From: Pseudopyrenochaeta lycopersici | Lineage: Eukaryota; Ascomycota; Dothideomycetes; Pleosporales; Pseudopyrenochaetaceae | Assembly: GCA_003313425.1 (NCBI GenBank) | Contig: NHZP01000044.1 | Coordinates: 62,001-126,000, forward strand | Direction: 5' to 3' | DNA length: 64,000 bases | Part shown: positions 47,227 to 59,425 of the stretch, in pieces | Layout: each line of letters begins with the position of its first letter | Position numbering within the stretch: position 1 is the stretch's first letter | Made by a program: the position numbers and the translations under genes | Notes under the pieces: model-generated | The model's input: only the letters and a program-made list of their open reading frames with translations | Database searches by the model: none | Told to the model about the DNA's origin: nothing

Positions 47227-48173
47227 ATGTCCACTCGCGGCCAGTTCAACACAAAGAACCCGACCATCAGGCGGATATGTAAGCTGCCTCCGCCTTGCTC
47301 CCTTGCAGCCCGCATTCCTGACATGGCGCAGTAAAAGAAGCCTCCGAACTGTCCACCTCGCCCTCCTCAGACTACCATGCCGAGCCTTTGGAAACCAATC
47401 TCTTCGAGTGGCATTTCACAATACGAGGGCCGCCCGCCCCCTCCGCCTATGCCGGCGGCATCTACCACGGTCGTATAATACTGCCTCCCCAGTACCCTCT
47501 TCGCCCGCCATCGTTCCGCTTCCTCACCCCAACCGGCCGCTTCGAGGTCAATCGCGAGATCTGTCTGAGCATATCAGGCCACCATGAAGAGACGTGGCAG
47601 CCTGCATGGGGCGTGCGCACCGCCCTGGTCGCAATCAGGAGTTTCATGGACACGGATGCCAAGGGACAGCTTGGAGGCATCGAGTGCAGTAAGGACGCCA
47701 GGGAGAGGATGGCCAAGGACAGCGGGGCATGGACTTGTGCGGGGTGCGGAAAGAGCAATGCCCAGGTCATGACCGAGAGGGAAGAGCTGGTCAAGGAGAT
47801 TGAAAAGAAGGAAGGCAAGCGGAAGGAGGACGAGATTCCCGAGGAGCTGAGACTAGCCTACCGGGACGAGCTGGGAAAGAAGGACCATGGAGAGGCCGAG
47901 AAGGTTGACAAGGGCAAGGGAAGGGCCATGGACCCGTCAACCCCAAAACCCGTGTCGACAACATCATCGACAGCTGTTGCAGCAGCTTCACGTTCCAATG
48001 CAGCCTCTGCTACCAACAGAGCACCTATATCAACGCCTACAGGGTCGATACTGGCGCCACAAGTACAACGGCTTGCACCACCGAGTTCAGATCGTTCCTT
48101 GGCCTTGATTGACACTTGTATTTACGGTGTAGTGGCAGCACTTTTGTTCATGGTTCTGAAGAAATTCACGTGA
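47227..48173 (+). CDS. UBE2J1: UBE2J1-type ubiquitin-conjugating enzyme, tail-anchored, 297 aa
   Basis: Exons 47227-47278 and 47332-48173 join to read NPTIRRILKEASELSTSPSSDYHAEPLETNLFEWHF. The UBC fold keeps GGIYHGRIILPPQYPLRPPSFRF and the active-site Cys in NREICLSISGHHEETWQP. The second half of that motif is the family's mark and replaces the canonical HPN. Residues about 165-175 hold a CAGCGKS knuckle, as in animal UBE2J1. A charged, then Ser/Thr-rich, linker leads to the C-terminal hydrophobic segment LIDTCIYGVVAALLFMVL (tail anchor). These enzymes act in ER-associated degradation together with Hrd1- or Doa10-type ligases. S. cerevisiae Ubc6 is the related yeast enzyme. Confidence 0.93.
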
Positions 48174-48471
48174 GCGAGGCCGGTCTCTCTGCATTTCACA
48201 AGTAAGACGGCGTTTAGCAAGCACTCTACAGATCAGGTGATGGGAAAGTTTCTCCGACCTGCAGTTTATATCCACTCCCTTCCTCACTAGTGCTTCAAAT
48301 GGAATATTCAAACAAATACATGCAATCAAGTAGTAATTTGACAATATGTGAATGAGACAGTGATATTAGTTGCCAAGTCTGGAATATAGGATGGAATATA
48401 GGATGGAATGCAGGCACCATGGAGATCCATGGCTCGGCCCAATCCGTTGTGAGCACCATTTCTACAACGCC

Positions 48472-50231
48472 TCATCGTACAAGGCTGTTTATATATTCCA
48501 CCCCTTGTTGCCTGTCACTGTCGCCCTCAATGTAGCTTTTGTCGCTTCGGAATACAAAGTTTGATGGCCCTTCTCTGTACTGTGGCCAGTTCGGTACATC
48601 ACGAACTGCTAACATGTCAGTATAGCGTAATACTTCGACTAGATGCACGCACCTCCATGACTATTTGGATCTAGGTCGTATGCAAACGAAGTCCACATTC
48701 GCATAATAAGCTGTGAAAGTTTGATATTCGCAGTGCTATTCCCCAGTGGCGTAATCCGCTGTTCTGTGTTGCCAAAGACAAACGGGATCTGAATGCCATT
48801 AGCACCCTACATGACCCACAATATACGATTGACACATTACGTACCTCGGAAAAGTGATTCACTCCAATGTTGTTTGGCGTGCTATTGAACTTGGGCGCGT
48901 CCCATCGGTAAGAGTAGACATTCTCAACATGTTCACTCATCTTCTCCGCCAAGAATCTCTTCGGCGCAAACATGGTCAAGTCTGTTGCAATGCTCTGATA
49001 TCGCTTCCACTGCAGTCCATTCTCAGGCCATGTGCGATTGCCCCACCCATACGGCAGACCCAGCGTAGGGTCGTTCGGATACAATTCCAGCAGTCTCTTC
49101 GCTTGATCTTCATCTACATTCCATCGCTTCGAGTGCACAAGCTGGTTTACCGCTTGTTCATCTGTGTTCACCCCTGTGACGCCAAAGCCCTCATCTGTGT
49201 TGGTGCCGAGGATAAGTGGGATCTTTGCGAACTTGCCAGATGTGAGCGATTCCTGGCCATATCTGGAAATGAATGAACCATCAATAACATGAAACCACTC
49301 AAGGCCTTGGTACCCGTACGGCGCAATCGTCTCAAATGGCACACTGCGCAGACATTGTAACGTATCTGCCGAATCTGAACAGCCGACTGACACGGTCAAG
49401 TTGTCGTACATGTGTTGGTACCAATCTGTCCCATTCAGCGGTGGTCCAACTGCGCCACCGCTCTCCAGAATTGCAGCGCGGAAGAGTCCTTTATTGTCGC
49501 CATTGAACGCGTTGATATGGTCGCCAACCGAGTACGCGCCAGCCGATTCACCCCAGATGGTGACTTTTGCTGGATCGCCGCCAAACGCGGAGATGTGTTT
49601 GTTGACCCATTGAAGTGCGAGTCGTTGATCGCGCAGTCCTAGGTTTTGATTCCCGGTCTCGGCAATTTCTTTGCTGTAGATGAAACCGAATGCTGCCATG
49701 CGATAGTTGATGGATATGCCAATGACGGGTTTATTGTTGAGCACTGATTGCTGCACAATGTAGCTCATGTTATATCTACATTCTCATCAATACGGCATTG
49801 TTTGTAATACCGCCAAAAAGAACGTACCGTGGATCACTTGTCGCACCCTGCTGCCAACCGCCGCCATAGATCCATAGTAGAACTGGCAAGTTTGTTTTAT
49901 TCGTTTTTGGTTTGATAATGTTCAGATGCAGACAGTCTTCTCCCAATCTTGTCCAGTTTTGTGCGACAAGCAAGTTAGTATCTGACCCATAACCCTTGCA
50001 GTCTACGCCATATTGCGTAACATTGAAGTGTTCCTTGGGTGAGCTCTTGATCAACTCAGCGGGAGCGAAGCGAACCGGTTTTGGAGCGTACTTCACACCA
50101 AGGAAGACGTCTTGATCAAATTCCGGGAGGTAACGGCCGTGGAAGATGCCAGCTTGTGATCGTACTACTGGAGGTGCTGCGAGTGCACCTGCAAGGCATG
50201 CGCTCGTTATGTACAGTGGAAGTAGCTTCAT
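48472..50231 (-). CDS. Secreted type-B carboxylesterase, 535 aa, four exons
   Basis: Minus-strand exons 50231-49828, 49775-48845, 48788-48653 and 48608-48472 join in frame. Residues 1-19 (MKLLPLYITSACLAGALAA) are a signal peptide. Family features follow: GIFHGRYLPEFDQDVFLGVKYA, GEDCLHLNII, the oxyanion loop WIYGGGWQQG, the nucleophile motif TIWGESAGA, the acid region GTNTDEG, and the catalytic His region GVNHFSE-IPFVFGN, which is formed only by the splice at 48844/48789. It should hydrolyse carboxylic esters outside the cell. For the intron before exon 3, a nearer AG would give a 38-nt intron and a poorer protein. The gene is divergent from the Zn2Cys6 regulator across a 1.6-kb space that holds a CGG-type palindrome. 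Confidence 0.92.
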
Positions 50232-51805
50232 CCTCGCGCCCACAGATAGATACGAAACGGGCTGAGTGAACACATTGTTTAACACCGCGGGAGCCTACTT
50301 ATGTGGTGTCAACAATGTACTCCGAATTCCGCGAATTCAAGGCTGAAAGCCATTTCTTTCGAACTGGCGCAAAAAGTAACCCGCACTGCTTTGGACATCG
50401 TGGCAAATTGTGGTTTGAATATCCACCAATGACATCCTCACATGAGCCTATACCTTGCACCCTAAAGACTAAGGACAATGGTTGATAAATATTGTTGATC
50501 TCGTGAAGTTAGTCTTGAACTGCTAAATGTCCATGGATGATAGCAATGTATGACTTGCGTCGGAGTGGTAATGAGGGTTTCATTTCAAAAAAACAGCAAT
50601 GTTACTTTAAACCCCGAGGCGGATGCTTGAAGCGAACAATTGCTGAGAGGCTGCAGCCGGGAGATTAAGCTCTTCCTCGGAACTCCAGATTTTCTCCGCG
50701 CTACCCCGCTAGGCACTCCACTGCGGATTCATCTCCGCAGTTTGCGCACCGGAAATCTAGGCTCGCAAGCTAAGCAGTTTCACAGACTAACCTGTTAGGA
50801 CGATATTCTGTCAGCATAATAAGAGGAGTAAAGGAAGACGCTCGATTCAACAATAAAGATACGAGAAGTGTGAAATTTGAGTAATTTTCAACTGCTTTCA
50901 CATCGTGATAACACTTTTGCCATTCTCTACTTGGGGCCGCATATGTATTCATTTCTGTGAACGCGCAAAATTCTGGCTTCTCTTTCTGCACGTTCGACCA
51001 CAAGAACTTTATGCTTGTCTTGCGTCAAGCTACTTCATGTACATTCGTAGGCCTTCACGACCGTTCAGGATTGGCAGCAATCCTGTATTGATACCGAAGA
51101 AAAGAAGTACGTTGGTATAATTTACTATGAGGGAAGAATGGCAGTACCATCCAAAGGTGACCCTTGTAATAATAATAATCAGCGAAATCAGGAAATTTCC
51201 AAGACACTAGTATTTGAAGTTTCCGACGACAATCTTGCTTGATTGTGCTGAAAGTTCTGGAGAAGCCAGCTCTCTGGTCGGGAGAAGTAAGCACCGTGCC
51301 AAGGATAACCTTATCGCGATGTACAGTCCATTTGTGATAACTAATTGCCAAAATAGTGGTTCACAAGTACCACTCATTCAGCTGCCGTCTGGTGCTACTG
51401 CTTTATACATGTTTAGTTTCGAGTTAAACAGACCCACGACCTTACCCGCGTTCTAGGTTATAAGATTTCAATCTGAGGTCTCAATCTCATAAAGCAATAA
51501 GTCGGATTCCTGTTCTTGTAGTAAGTAAACACTGCTGGAAGGTGTAAGATACGAGAAAGATTTAGGATTCACTCCATGAAAGCTGTGCATGGCTGGTTGA
51601 CGCATGGCTGAATAATCGCAGAGATCAGTCTAGCTGTTTTCGGTAGGAGACTCCGGCTGAACCAGACCTCCATGGCGTTGCATTATTACTTGTTCGAGAG
51701 ATGCAAACAGCAAGCTCTCCGTTCCTAAACAGCACACTCATCTTTCTTAACGTTGGAATCTCTTAGAATAACGTCAAGTCTCAAGTCCTTGTATTTCATG
51801 ACGTC
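50232..51805. other. Divergent intergenic, 1.6 kb, esterase / regulator
   Basis: Both promoters lie here. Several CGG/CCG triplets cluster at 50690-50760, including the palindrome listed next. The rest, from 50770 to 51750, is AT-rich with only short, unsupported frames. Confidence 0.5.
50720..50741. promoter_or_regulatory. CGG-type inverted repeat, possible Zn2Cys6 binding site
   Basis: ACTGCGGA and its exact complement TCCGCAGT are separated by 6 bp, giving a CGG-N8-CCG core. Inverted CGG triplets are the classic target of dimeric Zn2Cys6 factors, and such a regulator gene starts 1 kb to the right. The site is about 490 bp upstream of the esterase ATG. Perfect 8-bp inverted repeats with short spacers also arise by chance several times in 64 kb. 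Confidence 0.35.
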
Positions 51806-54114
51806 ATGCCTGCTAATAGAGGCAGAGGTATTACACGAAAACCCACCCAACCCCGACGAACACACAAGCTCGGAGGATGTTCAACCTGCCGTCGCCGACA
51901 TGTCAAATGCGATCAGAAGCGGCCACAATGCACAATCTGTCGTAATGCTGGCCTCGATTGTGGCGGATTTCCCTCGCAGATTCGGTGGGCATCCATGTCG
52001 ATTGGGCCACCAGCTCCTAAGTCAAAACAATCACCAGAGAACAAACGAAAGGCTCTGATTCACGATGATGCCGACTTTGCTGCAACAAGTACCTCTCTTT
52101 TCTTGCCCGACAATCCCCCGGTCAATACCGAGGCCGCCAGCAATGCTCCAGAATGTCCCTCAGGTGTTTTATCTGTACCAGATATAGCGGGAATGCAAGG
52201 TGACATGACGTTCGATGCCAATGAAGCAGACATCTATGGCTACACATCTGCTAATTCACTGTCTGATTTGGAATCCTTGTTCAACAGTTCCAGTGGCCTG
52301 GGTTGGAACGATTTATTTGATTCTACCATGGCTTTCTCCATGCCCATAACCCAGGATCAAGCATATGACGATTCACTCAACATCTTGGCACACGTTGCCA
52401 GTCGGTCCCAGTTCGACAATGCAGACAATCAATTGTATGCCCATTCATTCGCATCTAACTTGTCCCTTACCTTGCAAGATGTGGGCACCGTAGCAGTAGA
52501 GGCTGACGTACAGCCTCCGCCTTATTCTGCAAAAGACATTAATGAGATTGAGTTTCTAGAGGACGGGAAGGTTTTGCTGAAGCATTTTCGGGAGTTTGTG
52601 ATCCCACAGTTTGGCCCGCTTCCGATGAACTCAACATCGCCCTGGGAGGTACTCAACTGGAATGCCGCCGTGCATACCCATGCCGATATGACGTTCCTGG
52701 GAAGCTGCAACATAAAGCATGCCAGGAAAGCCAATCTTTTTGCCATTCTTGGTTGCTCTGCACATACCATTGCTAAGACTCAACACTACCCGGATACCAT
52801 GTCGCACGAGAAGGGACTCCAAATTGTAGAGTATGCTTCACGAAGAGCAAAGGACCATATGCAGGAATCACTAAAAACGGAGACTTCTGGGTCTAACAAG
52901 GCTAAATACAAGGATCAACTGATGGCTATCTTTAGCCTAATAGCGCTTGCAGTACGTTTTTCCAATTGACCTTCTTATCGCAGAGATTTAACTGTCAAAA
53001 GTCCTTGATGGGCAACGCCAATGATGCGAGGTGCTATTTGATCGATGCTGAGAGGCTCCTCAGGGTTCGGGGATTGGCTAAACGAGAGGTGTCTCGCAGG
53101 GTCCGGTTACTGCATCATGTGTACACCTGGCTTCGAATTGTCGGAGAAAGCACGTTCACCTTACACGATCACACCAATTCTGGCCTTCAGGCAAAGATCG
53201 AGAAGATTTTCAGAAATGATAGCGGGGTTTCTCATCATGTATCGCTCTCAGAACAAGGAAATGCGGCAGGGGAGGAGCATTTTCAACTCGACGACTTTCT
53301 TCGAATTGAAGCACATGGCATGGATAGTGAATCTGATGTGAATTCGTCAAAGGAGCAAGAGGAAGGCCTGCGGGACATTCACCTCGCAGACCTTCGCCGG
53401 TGGTCGAAGACACTCTACATGGATATTTACGGCATACCCGAACTATGGCTGAGCCTGGTTTCCCAGACTACCAGAGTCGCCAATATCCTTGAGCTTATCG
53501 AAAAGACAACACTACCGGTGCCGCGAGGCTTCACAGACTCACTGCAGCGGAAGACAAACAGACTGGAGCACATGATTTGCTCTTTTTCAGCGCAACATAG
53601 CGTTTCGAGAACTTCTTCGCCACCGCGGACTGTGGACAGTCAGATTGATTCTACATCCCCAAAGACCTCTTTGGCTGGCCAAGCAATGTTGCGGGCAATG
53701 GGCTCAGCCTTGGTGATATTTTTTTATCGGAGGATTCGCAAAGTTCATCCATGGATTTTACAACCACACGTTAACGACGTGGTCGCGGCTTTGGAGGACT
53801 TTGATCTTACGCAAGACGCTACACACGTCAAGACACCAGGAACGCCATGGCCTGCATTTATTGCCGGCTGCGAGGCGTTGTCGTCATCCTCTCGCCGCTG
53901 GATCCTAGCGTGGATGCAAAAGGGCGCGAGCCAATCGGCATTTAATGGGTTTTTGTCTTCGCAAAAGGTTATGCAGGAGGTCTGGGAGCGACAAGACACG
54001 TTTAAGGCTTTGTCAGAGAAGTCTCATGAGCAAAGCACCGGCCAAAGAAAGGGGCAAATTTACTCATGGGTTGATGTACTTCGAGAAAGCAAATTCTGGC
54101 TTATGCTATACTAA
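51806..54114 (+). CDS. Zn2Cys6 transcription regulator with Fungal_trans_2-like domain, about 752 aa
   Basis: The N-terminal binuclear cluster has Cys 25, 28, 35, 42, 45 and 52 in CSTCRRRHVKC and CTICRNAGLDC, with basic residues between. The C-terminal regulatory domain begins near EIEFLEDGKVLLKHF and includes NARKANLFAILGCSAHTIA-like, CYLIDAERLLRVRGL, LLHHVYTWLR and MLRAMGSALVIFFYRR. Exon 1 is 51806-52951. For exon 2 I prefer the acceptor giving a 50-nt intron and start 53002; the nearer AG (start 52984) would give a 32-nt intron, shorter than any other here. This is probably the pathway-specific regulator of the surrounding catabolic genes, judging only by position. Confidence 0.9.
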
Positions 54115-54189
54115 CATGAATTGAAGAATATTCGAAGATGCTATCAAATTCTCGGCAACTATGTGCCACTTGCTTTTTGTCGTATAATT

Positions 54190-55483
54190 TTACAGCTTTG
54201 CAAGAACGCCGTTATACTCCAGTACGCTTAGGTGGTTTGCAGTGATCTCCTTGACAGAACAACACCCAGCTAAAGCCATTGTTGATCGAAATTCTTCATA
54301 GAGTATTTGCATACCCAGCTCCACACCCTCCTGGCCTTTGTACTAGGGTACTGTCAGCAAAGAAGCGGGCAGCGTATGAAAGAACTTACAGCTAGTCCCC
54401 AGATAGCGATTCTCCCAACAAAGCAAAATTGAGCACCAAGCGCAAGGGCCTTGAATATGTCGGAGCCTCTTCTTATTCCTCCGTCAACAGCGATCTGTAT
54501 CCGCCCTCTTGCAACTGGCGCGCATTGGCGAAGAGCATCCAACGTTGCTGGCACACCATCCAGCTGTCGTCCTCCATGGTTCGATATAACTATGCCATCT
54601 ACACCTGCAATTACCGCCTGCTCGACATCCTCAGGAGATAGCACTCCCTTCAGCCAAATTTGCATCTTGGTGTGTTTTCTCAGCCAAGGAATGACCTCCT
54701 CCCACTCTAGGGTGTCGTCAAAAGCTGTTGGCCCGTTGCGTTTGGTCTCCTCATCACCAAAGTCGCCTGCGCCGCTAGACAGAATGTTTGGAAAAGATAG
54801 TGTCTTTGGTAAGATGAAGTTTGTACGCATTTCTCCAAGTCGCCGGCCAAGCACGGGTACATCGACCGAAAGAAAGAGCGCCTTGTATCCAGACTCTAAA
54901 GCACATTAGCCATGTGCTCCTCGCAAAAACAATGCATTTTGAAAGATTTCATTACAACTCACTTTCAGCTCTTCCCAGAAGCTGCAATGTGATACTCCTA
55001 TCTCTTACGATACACATTTGCATCATGTAAGGGTTACCAAACCCTTCTGCTTTGACGTCTTCTAGCGAGGTAGTAGCGTACGAGGACAAGACCATTGGGA
55101 TATTCATTTTTGCAGCTGCTCTCGATGTAGCAAGCTCCCCATCCGGATGCGCTAAACAGTGCATTGCGGACGGACTAAGGCCACATGGGAAAGCTACTTT
55201 GGTCTCAAAGATTTCTGATCTCGTGTCCACGTGGGATACGTTTCGGAGAACCCTTGGCCGGATCTTGTAACGATCATATGCGGAGACGTTATCTCGGAGC
55301 CTGAAACATAGATGTAAGATCGGATGGGGTTTTCTCGTTGATTCTGAGTGCGTACGTAATCATGTCCATTGCGCCACCATTGTAATAATCACGATAACCT
55401 TCCGGAAGACATCTTGTTCCTTCCCTTTCAAGATCACGAATGGAGAATATTAGAGGATCGAGATTGACTGGACGGTTTGCCAT
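54190..55483 (-). CDS. FMN-dependent 2-hydroxyacid oxidase/dehydrogenase, 374 aa
   Basis: Minus-strand exons 55483-55356, 55300-54963, 54895-54390 and 54342-54190 join in frame. The glycolate-oxidase fold is complete: DYYNGGAMDMIT-LRDN, YKIRPRVLRNVS, FPCGLSPSAMHCLAHPDGE, MVLSSYATTSLEDV, YMMQMCIVRDR, GYKALFLSVDVPVLGRRLGE, the FMN/substrate lysine in IWLKGVLSPED, the active-site His and Arg in ISNHGGRQLDG, and QIAVDGGIRRG. The end is YKGQEGVELGMQILYEEF. It oxidises an (S)-2-hydroxyacid such as glycolate or lactate to the 2-oxoacid. No peroxisomal SKL-type end is seen (the tail is LAKL). There is no cytochrome domain, so oxygen is the likely acceptor. The stop codons of this gene and the regulator face each other 75 bp apart. 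Confidence 0.93.
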
Positions 55484-56131
55484 CACTTGAGCTCTTAGTG
55501 ATATATTCCGTCCGATACTGAGTTGTATATCATTAATATAACCGCGTCACAATCTAATGTAGGGCATTTCCAACCATACCTGAATTTCAAATAGTGTATA
55601 ACCTGTAGTCCAAGTTTGAGTAGTGAATTTAAATGTTCTGCTTTGTTTTTTTTTGTTACAAGTCAGGTTTATTGAATCTACGGCTAAGGACTGTTCGGCA
55701 TATGGGCCTATGATCAGCTGGACAGTTCTTTTACGGTCGGAACACGGATATTGAACGACACGAAAGCCCTATAATAAATTGCCTCCACTGCATACGGAGT
55801 GGCATACTAAATACAGACACTTCAAGAGGTCAGCTGCCGACTAATAGTGATTGAGGGAAGGAATAGGATGGTTGAGTCGGCGACATATCTTGACTAACCC
55901 TTTTGGGAAAGTCATTCCTTGGAAGATGGACACTCGACGACACACCCATGTAGGGCTAACGAGGAGTGAATACTAATTGAAAAGGCCCGCAATGTTGACC
56001 TATTGATGCTACAGCTCCAAAAGTCCTATCAAATCCGCCTTCGTTGTAGCAATCATTGAAATCAGAGCACCTACGCTTCATTCAATTCTAATCGTCGCTT
56101 CCCTACCAAGTATTTGACCGTTCTGATAGCC
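55484..56131. promoter_or_regulatory. Divergent promoter, hydroxyacid oxidase / DapA-like
   Basis: A 648-bp intergenic space shared by two divergent genes. A CCACT-N8-AGTGG inverted repeat lies near 55785-55802 and encloses a CGG. A poly-T run lies near 55645. I see no other structure. Confidence 0.45.
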
Positions 56132-57055
56132 ATGGCACCTCAAGAACTGAAGGGAATAATGGTTGCCTTGGTCACCCCTTTTACGGATGATGGAAGTGCC
56201 GTACATGAAGGAAGACTACAAGCCCACATTGACCGCATGATTGATGCAGGAGTCCACGGGCTTGTTCCGGGGGGCACAACCGGTGAATTCACAGCTATGA
56301 CATTGGAGGAACGAAAGAAAGTCACCGAGCTCTGTGTAAAGTATGCAGCAGGCCGCGTCCCTGTGGTCGCTGGAGTTGGTGCCTTGTCAACTAAGGAGTG
56401 CGTCGATCTGGCGGAGCATGCTGCGAAGGCAGGTGCTGCGGCACTCATGGTCGTGCCACCGTTCTACGACCCAGTTAATTATGAGCAATTGCGAAAGATG
56501 ATGAAAGAAGTGTATGAAACATCGGGATTACCTATCGTATACTACAACATCCCGTCAGCAAGCGGTATTACACTGTCACCAACAGAGTTGGCATCTCTCG
56601 CAGACGTTGGAGTTCACTATCTCAAAGACACATCGGGTAACGCTCCAGCTTTGACAGAACTTCTATTTGAGCTCGACAACAAGATTACCGCTTTCAATGG
56701 CTGGGACACACTCACATTTTACGGCTTGGCGGCCGGGGCGAAAGGATCCGTATGGGGGGCCACGAATATTATTCCGGAGCTTTCAATGGAACTATGGAAC
56801 AAATTAGCCGTTCAACAGGACCTTAATGGCGCAAGGGAATTATGGAGACAGATTTTTCCAATCTGCAAGTTTTTAGAAAGTCACAACTATCCCTCAGCGG
56901 TGAAATCGGGTATGGAACTGAGGGGCTGGGAGTCAGGAGGGTTGAGAAAGCCATTTGCGTTGCTCCAGAAGGGTTTGACAGACGAATTGTCAAACTTATT
57001 GGCTGCAACAGGCATAGTAACTGTGAAGGGAAAACTCTTAGCGAACGGGGGGTAG
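56132..57055 (+). CDS. Dihydrodipicolinate-synthase-family aldolase/dehydratase, 307 aa
   Basis: A single exon; the first ATG in good context is 56132 (MAPQELKG). It is a class I aldolase of the DapA/NanA superfamily. It has GIMVALVTPFTDDG, the carboxylate-binding loop PGGTTGEFTAM, VPVVAGVGALST, PPFYDP, the catalytic Tyr in IVYYNIP (137/138), and the Schiff-base lysine in HYLKDTSGN (about 165). Members include 4-hydroxy-2-oxoglutarate aldolase (mammalian HOGA1), 2-keto-3-deoxy-acid aldolases and several dehydratases. Fungi make lysine by the alpha-aminoadipate route and do not need DapA itself, so a catabolic role is likely. The neighbours (aldehyde dehydrogenase, 2-hydroxyacid oxidase, amino-acid permease) support that. 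Specificity cannot be read. Confidence 0.92.
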   Translation: MAPQELKGIMVALVTPFTDDGSAVHEGRLQAHIDRMIDAGVHGLVPGGTTGEFTAMTLEERKKVTELCVKYAAGRVPVVAGVGALSTKECVDLAEHAAKAGAAALMVVPPFYDPVNYEQLRKMMKEVYETSGLPIVYYNIPSASGITLSPTELASLADVGVHYLKDTSGNAPALTELLFELDNKITAFNGWDTLTFYGLAAGAKGSVWGATNIIPELSMELWNKLAVQQDLNGARELWRQIFPICKFLESHNYPSAVKSGMELRGWESGGLRKPFALLQKGLTDELSNLLAATGIVTVKGKLLANGG

Positions 57056-57156
57056 AAACTCTGAGGTTCGATTTGCAACCATGAATAATAATATTTTCTA
57101 CAACTTTAACGCCCTAACCCTGCGTCATATGAACCCTTTGAAGGCGAAAAGATCGA

Positions 57157-58706
57157 TTATTGCAACTTATTACCCAGACTAATATGGACAGCTTTGATCT
57201 GCGAGTAAGCCTCCAGCCCAGCCTCACCAAGTTCTTTCCCAATACCCGATTGTTTGACGCCACCAAACGGTATCCTGTAATCGCAATCTTGACTACTATT
57301 CACCCAGACCATACCAGATGCAATATCTGCAGCCACCCGGTGGGACCTCTCCAAGTCCTTGGTGAACACTGCAGCACCTAGACCATAGATTGAGTCGTTG
57401 GCCATCGCAATTGCCTCTTCCTCGTTCGAAAATTTAACGATGACCACGAAAGGGCCGAAGATTTCTTCTCTGTAGATTCGCATACTGGGTAAGACTTTGG
57501 TAAATACGGTTGGTTTGATGTAAAACCCGTTGCCGCCACAAGCCTCCCCGCCCTCGACTAGCTCAGCGCCTTCAGATTTGCCAATGTCCACATACGACAG
57601 GATTCTTTCATACTGCTGCCTCGTAACCTGAGGACCTTGGAAGGTAGTTTCGCTCCATTGGTTGCCAATGATGGAAACTGCCTTGATCTGCTGGCGGAAT
57701 CGTGAAATGAACTCCTCAAATACGGACTCTTGGACAAGAATACGAGAGGTGGCTGTGCATATCTGGCCTTGGTTCGACATGATGCCAAAGTGAGACCACC
57801 GTACCGCTTGCTCCATATCGGCGTCATCAAATACGAGTAATGGTGATTTACCACCTGTCTCAAGAGTGATGTTCTTCAACCCTACGGCTGCCATCTTCAT
57901 GATCTGGGTCGCAGTTGAGGTAGAACCAGTAAAAGTGACCTTGTCCACTAAAGGGTGTTGCACCAACGCAGCGCCTGCCTCTCGTCCAAAACCATTCAGG
58001 ATGTTTACAACGCCAGGAGGGAACCCAGCTTCCTTGATAAGTTGGGCCAAGACAAGGATGGATAAGGGTGTTTGTTCAGCAGCTTTCAAGACAACTGTGT
58101 TCCCGCATGCTAGAGCGGGCCCAAGCTTCCAGCAAGCCATGGAGATGGGGTAGTTCCACGGGATGATCTGTGCTACCACTCCAACAGGCTGGCGCAATGT
58201 GTAGGCAAACTTCTGGGGTGTAGTGCCTATCGTCTGTCCGGAGATCTTGTCAGCCCAGCCAGCGTAATACCGAATCGTCGAGAATGCTTCTGGAAGATCT
58301 TCATTAAGAGCAACGCTGTACGGTTTCCCTAGTGATCATCAGCAGCTAATCCCAACTATATTCGCCAGTGAGACTGACCATTATCCCATGCATCAATGGT
58401 GGCCAGGAGCTCCTTCTTGTCTTCAATCAAGTCTGCAAGCTTTGCGATGATCCTCCCGCGCTCTGTAACGCAAATTTGTTTCCACGCTGAACTCTTCAAG
58501 GCTTTCTTTGCTGCATTGACTGCACGATCCACATCTTCAACTGAGGCGGCCTGAACTACAGTGATTTCCTTTTCCGTCGCAGGATCTATCGTTGAGATAG
58601 TGTTGAAAGGTTGAACTGAATCCACGAACTCGTTGTTGATAAAGAGCCCAGTTGGCTGTTCCCATTCCCAGCCATTGGGTGCCGTTAACATGATAGTTTG
58701 TGGCAT
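57157..58706 (-). CDS. NAD(P)-dependent aldehyde dehydrogenase, 499 aa
   Basis: Minus-strand exons 58706-58379 and 58328-57157 join as LLATIDAWDN-GKPYSVAL. The frame stays open upstream, but no ATG precedes 58706 within it. ALDH features: VVAQIIPWNYPISMACWKLGPALACGN, LKAAEQTPLS, VTFTGSTSTA, general-base Glu in LETGGKSPLLVFDDAD, catalytic Cys in NQGQICTATSR, EEIFGPFVVIV, and IPFGGVKQSGIGKELGEAGLEAY. The length and the QGQICTA context place it with ALDH1/2-type and betaine- or semialdehyde-type enzymes rather than with pyrroline-5-carboxylate dehydrogenases. It probably oxidises an aldehyde made by the pathway next door. Its stop faces the DapA-like gene 101 bp away. Confidence 0.94.
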
Positions 58707-59425
58707 TGCAGATGTCCCTGGCGGTGATAGCAGTGACCTAGGCCTTGAATTGGTCTCGTCTATCGCGGTGTCTTGGCCGTATTTGAGGGGCCGCCGCTGC
58801 ACTATCGTCAAGTGTGGACGACGGGTTATGGCGGGAGAAATGACTGCGGAAGCCACGGCGAAGTGTTTCCGTCGGAGAGGCCAGTGGTGGCCAACATACC
58901 GCGCTCAATACATTTAACTGTTTGTAGCTACTGTCCATTAATGGTGGTGTGCTCCCAACGTGGGAACAAGCAGCCCAATGGGACGATTCCTACGCCGACT
59001 AACCACCCAAGGAAAGGCGCGTATGGTGACCGGGAACTTACACCAGGAGTCTCCTACTGCTTTGGGTAAGCCTCTCCTTCCCAACAGGCCAGCACTTTAG
59101 GCGCTTTCCATGTGCCGAGTAACAGTATCCCGACAAAGAATTAGCTACCGTGAGATACGCTCCCTCGTTTGCTAGGCGAACTAGACCCCGGATCTGAGGT
59201 CGCGAGGCGACTCCAGGTTTTCGGGAGCTCAAGCCACCATGTCTGGCCATCAAACGCCAGGACACCGTTTCGGGCCTTGATCACCAAAGCCGAAAAGGTT
59301 CGAAACTCGATATAAACTCGCGCTTTGTCCAACTTTGACTTCTACAAGTGCTTACTCTTATCATCTTCACTCCATAGGAAGATATTGGGACTATTCCTTG
59401 ATTCTCTTTACAGTCATCTACAAAA
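58707..59425. promoter_or_regulatory. Divergent promoter, aldehyde dehydrogenase / permease
   Basis: 719 bp shared by two divergent genes. It contains ACTGCGGA at 58843-58850, the same half-site as the palindrome near 50720, and a CCGTCGG everted pair near 58869. The half-site also occurs by chance elsewhere (about 1336 and 20202 as its complement). Confidence 0.4.

Noticed and set aside
48385..48412. Two and a half copies of a GGATGGAATATA-type direct repeat
   Set aside because: Too short and isolated to be called a repeat element; it lies in the 3' region of the esterase gene.
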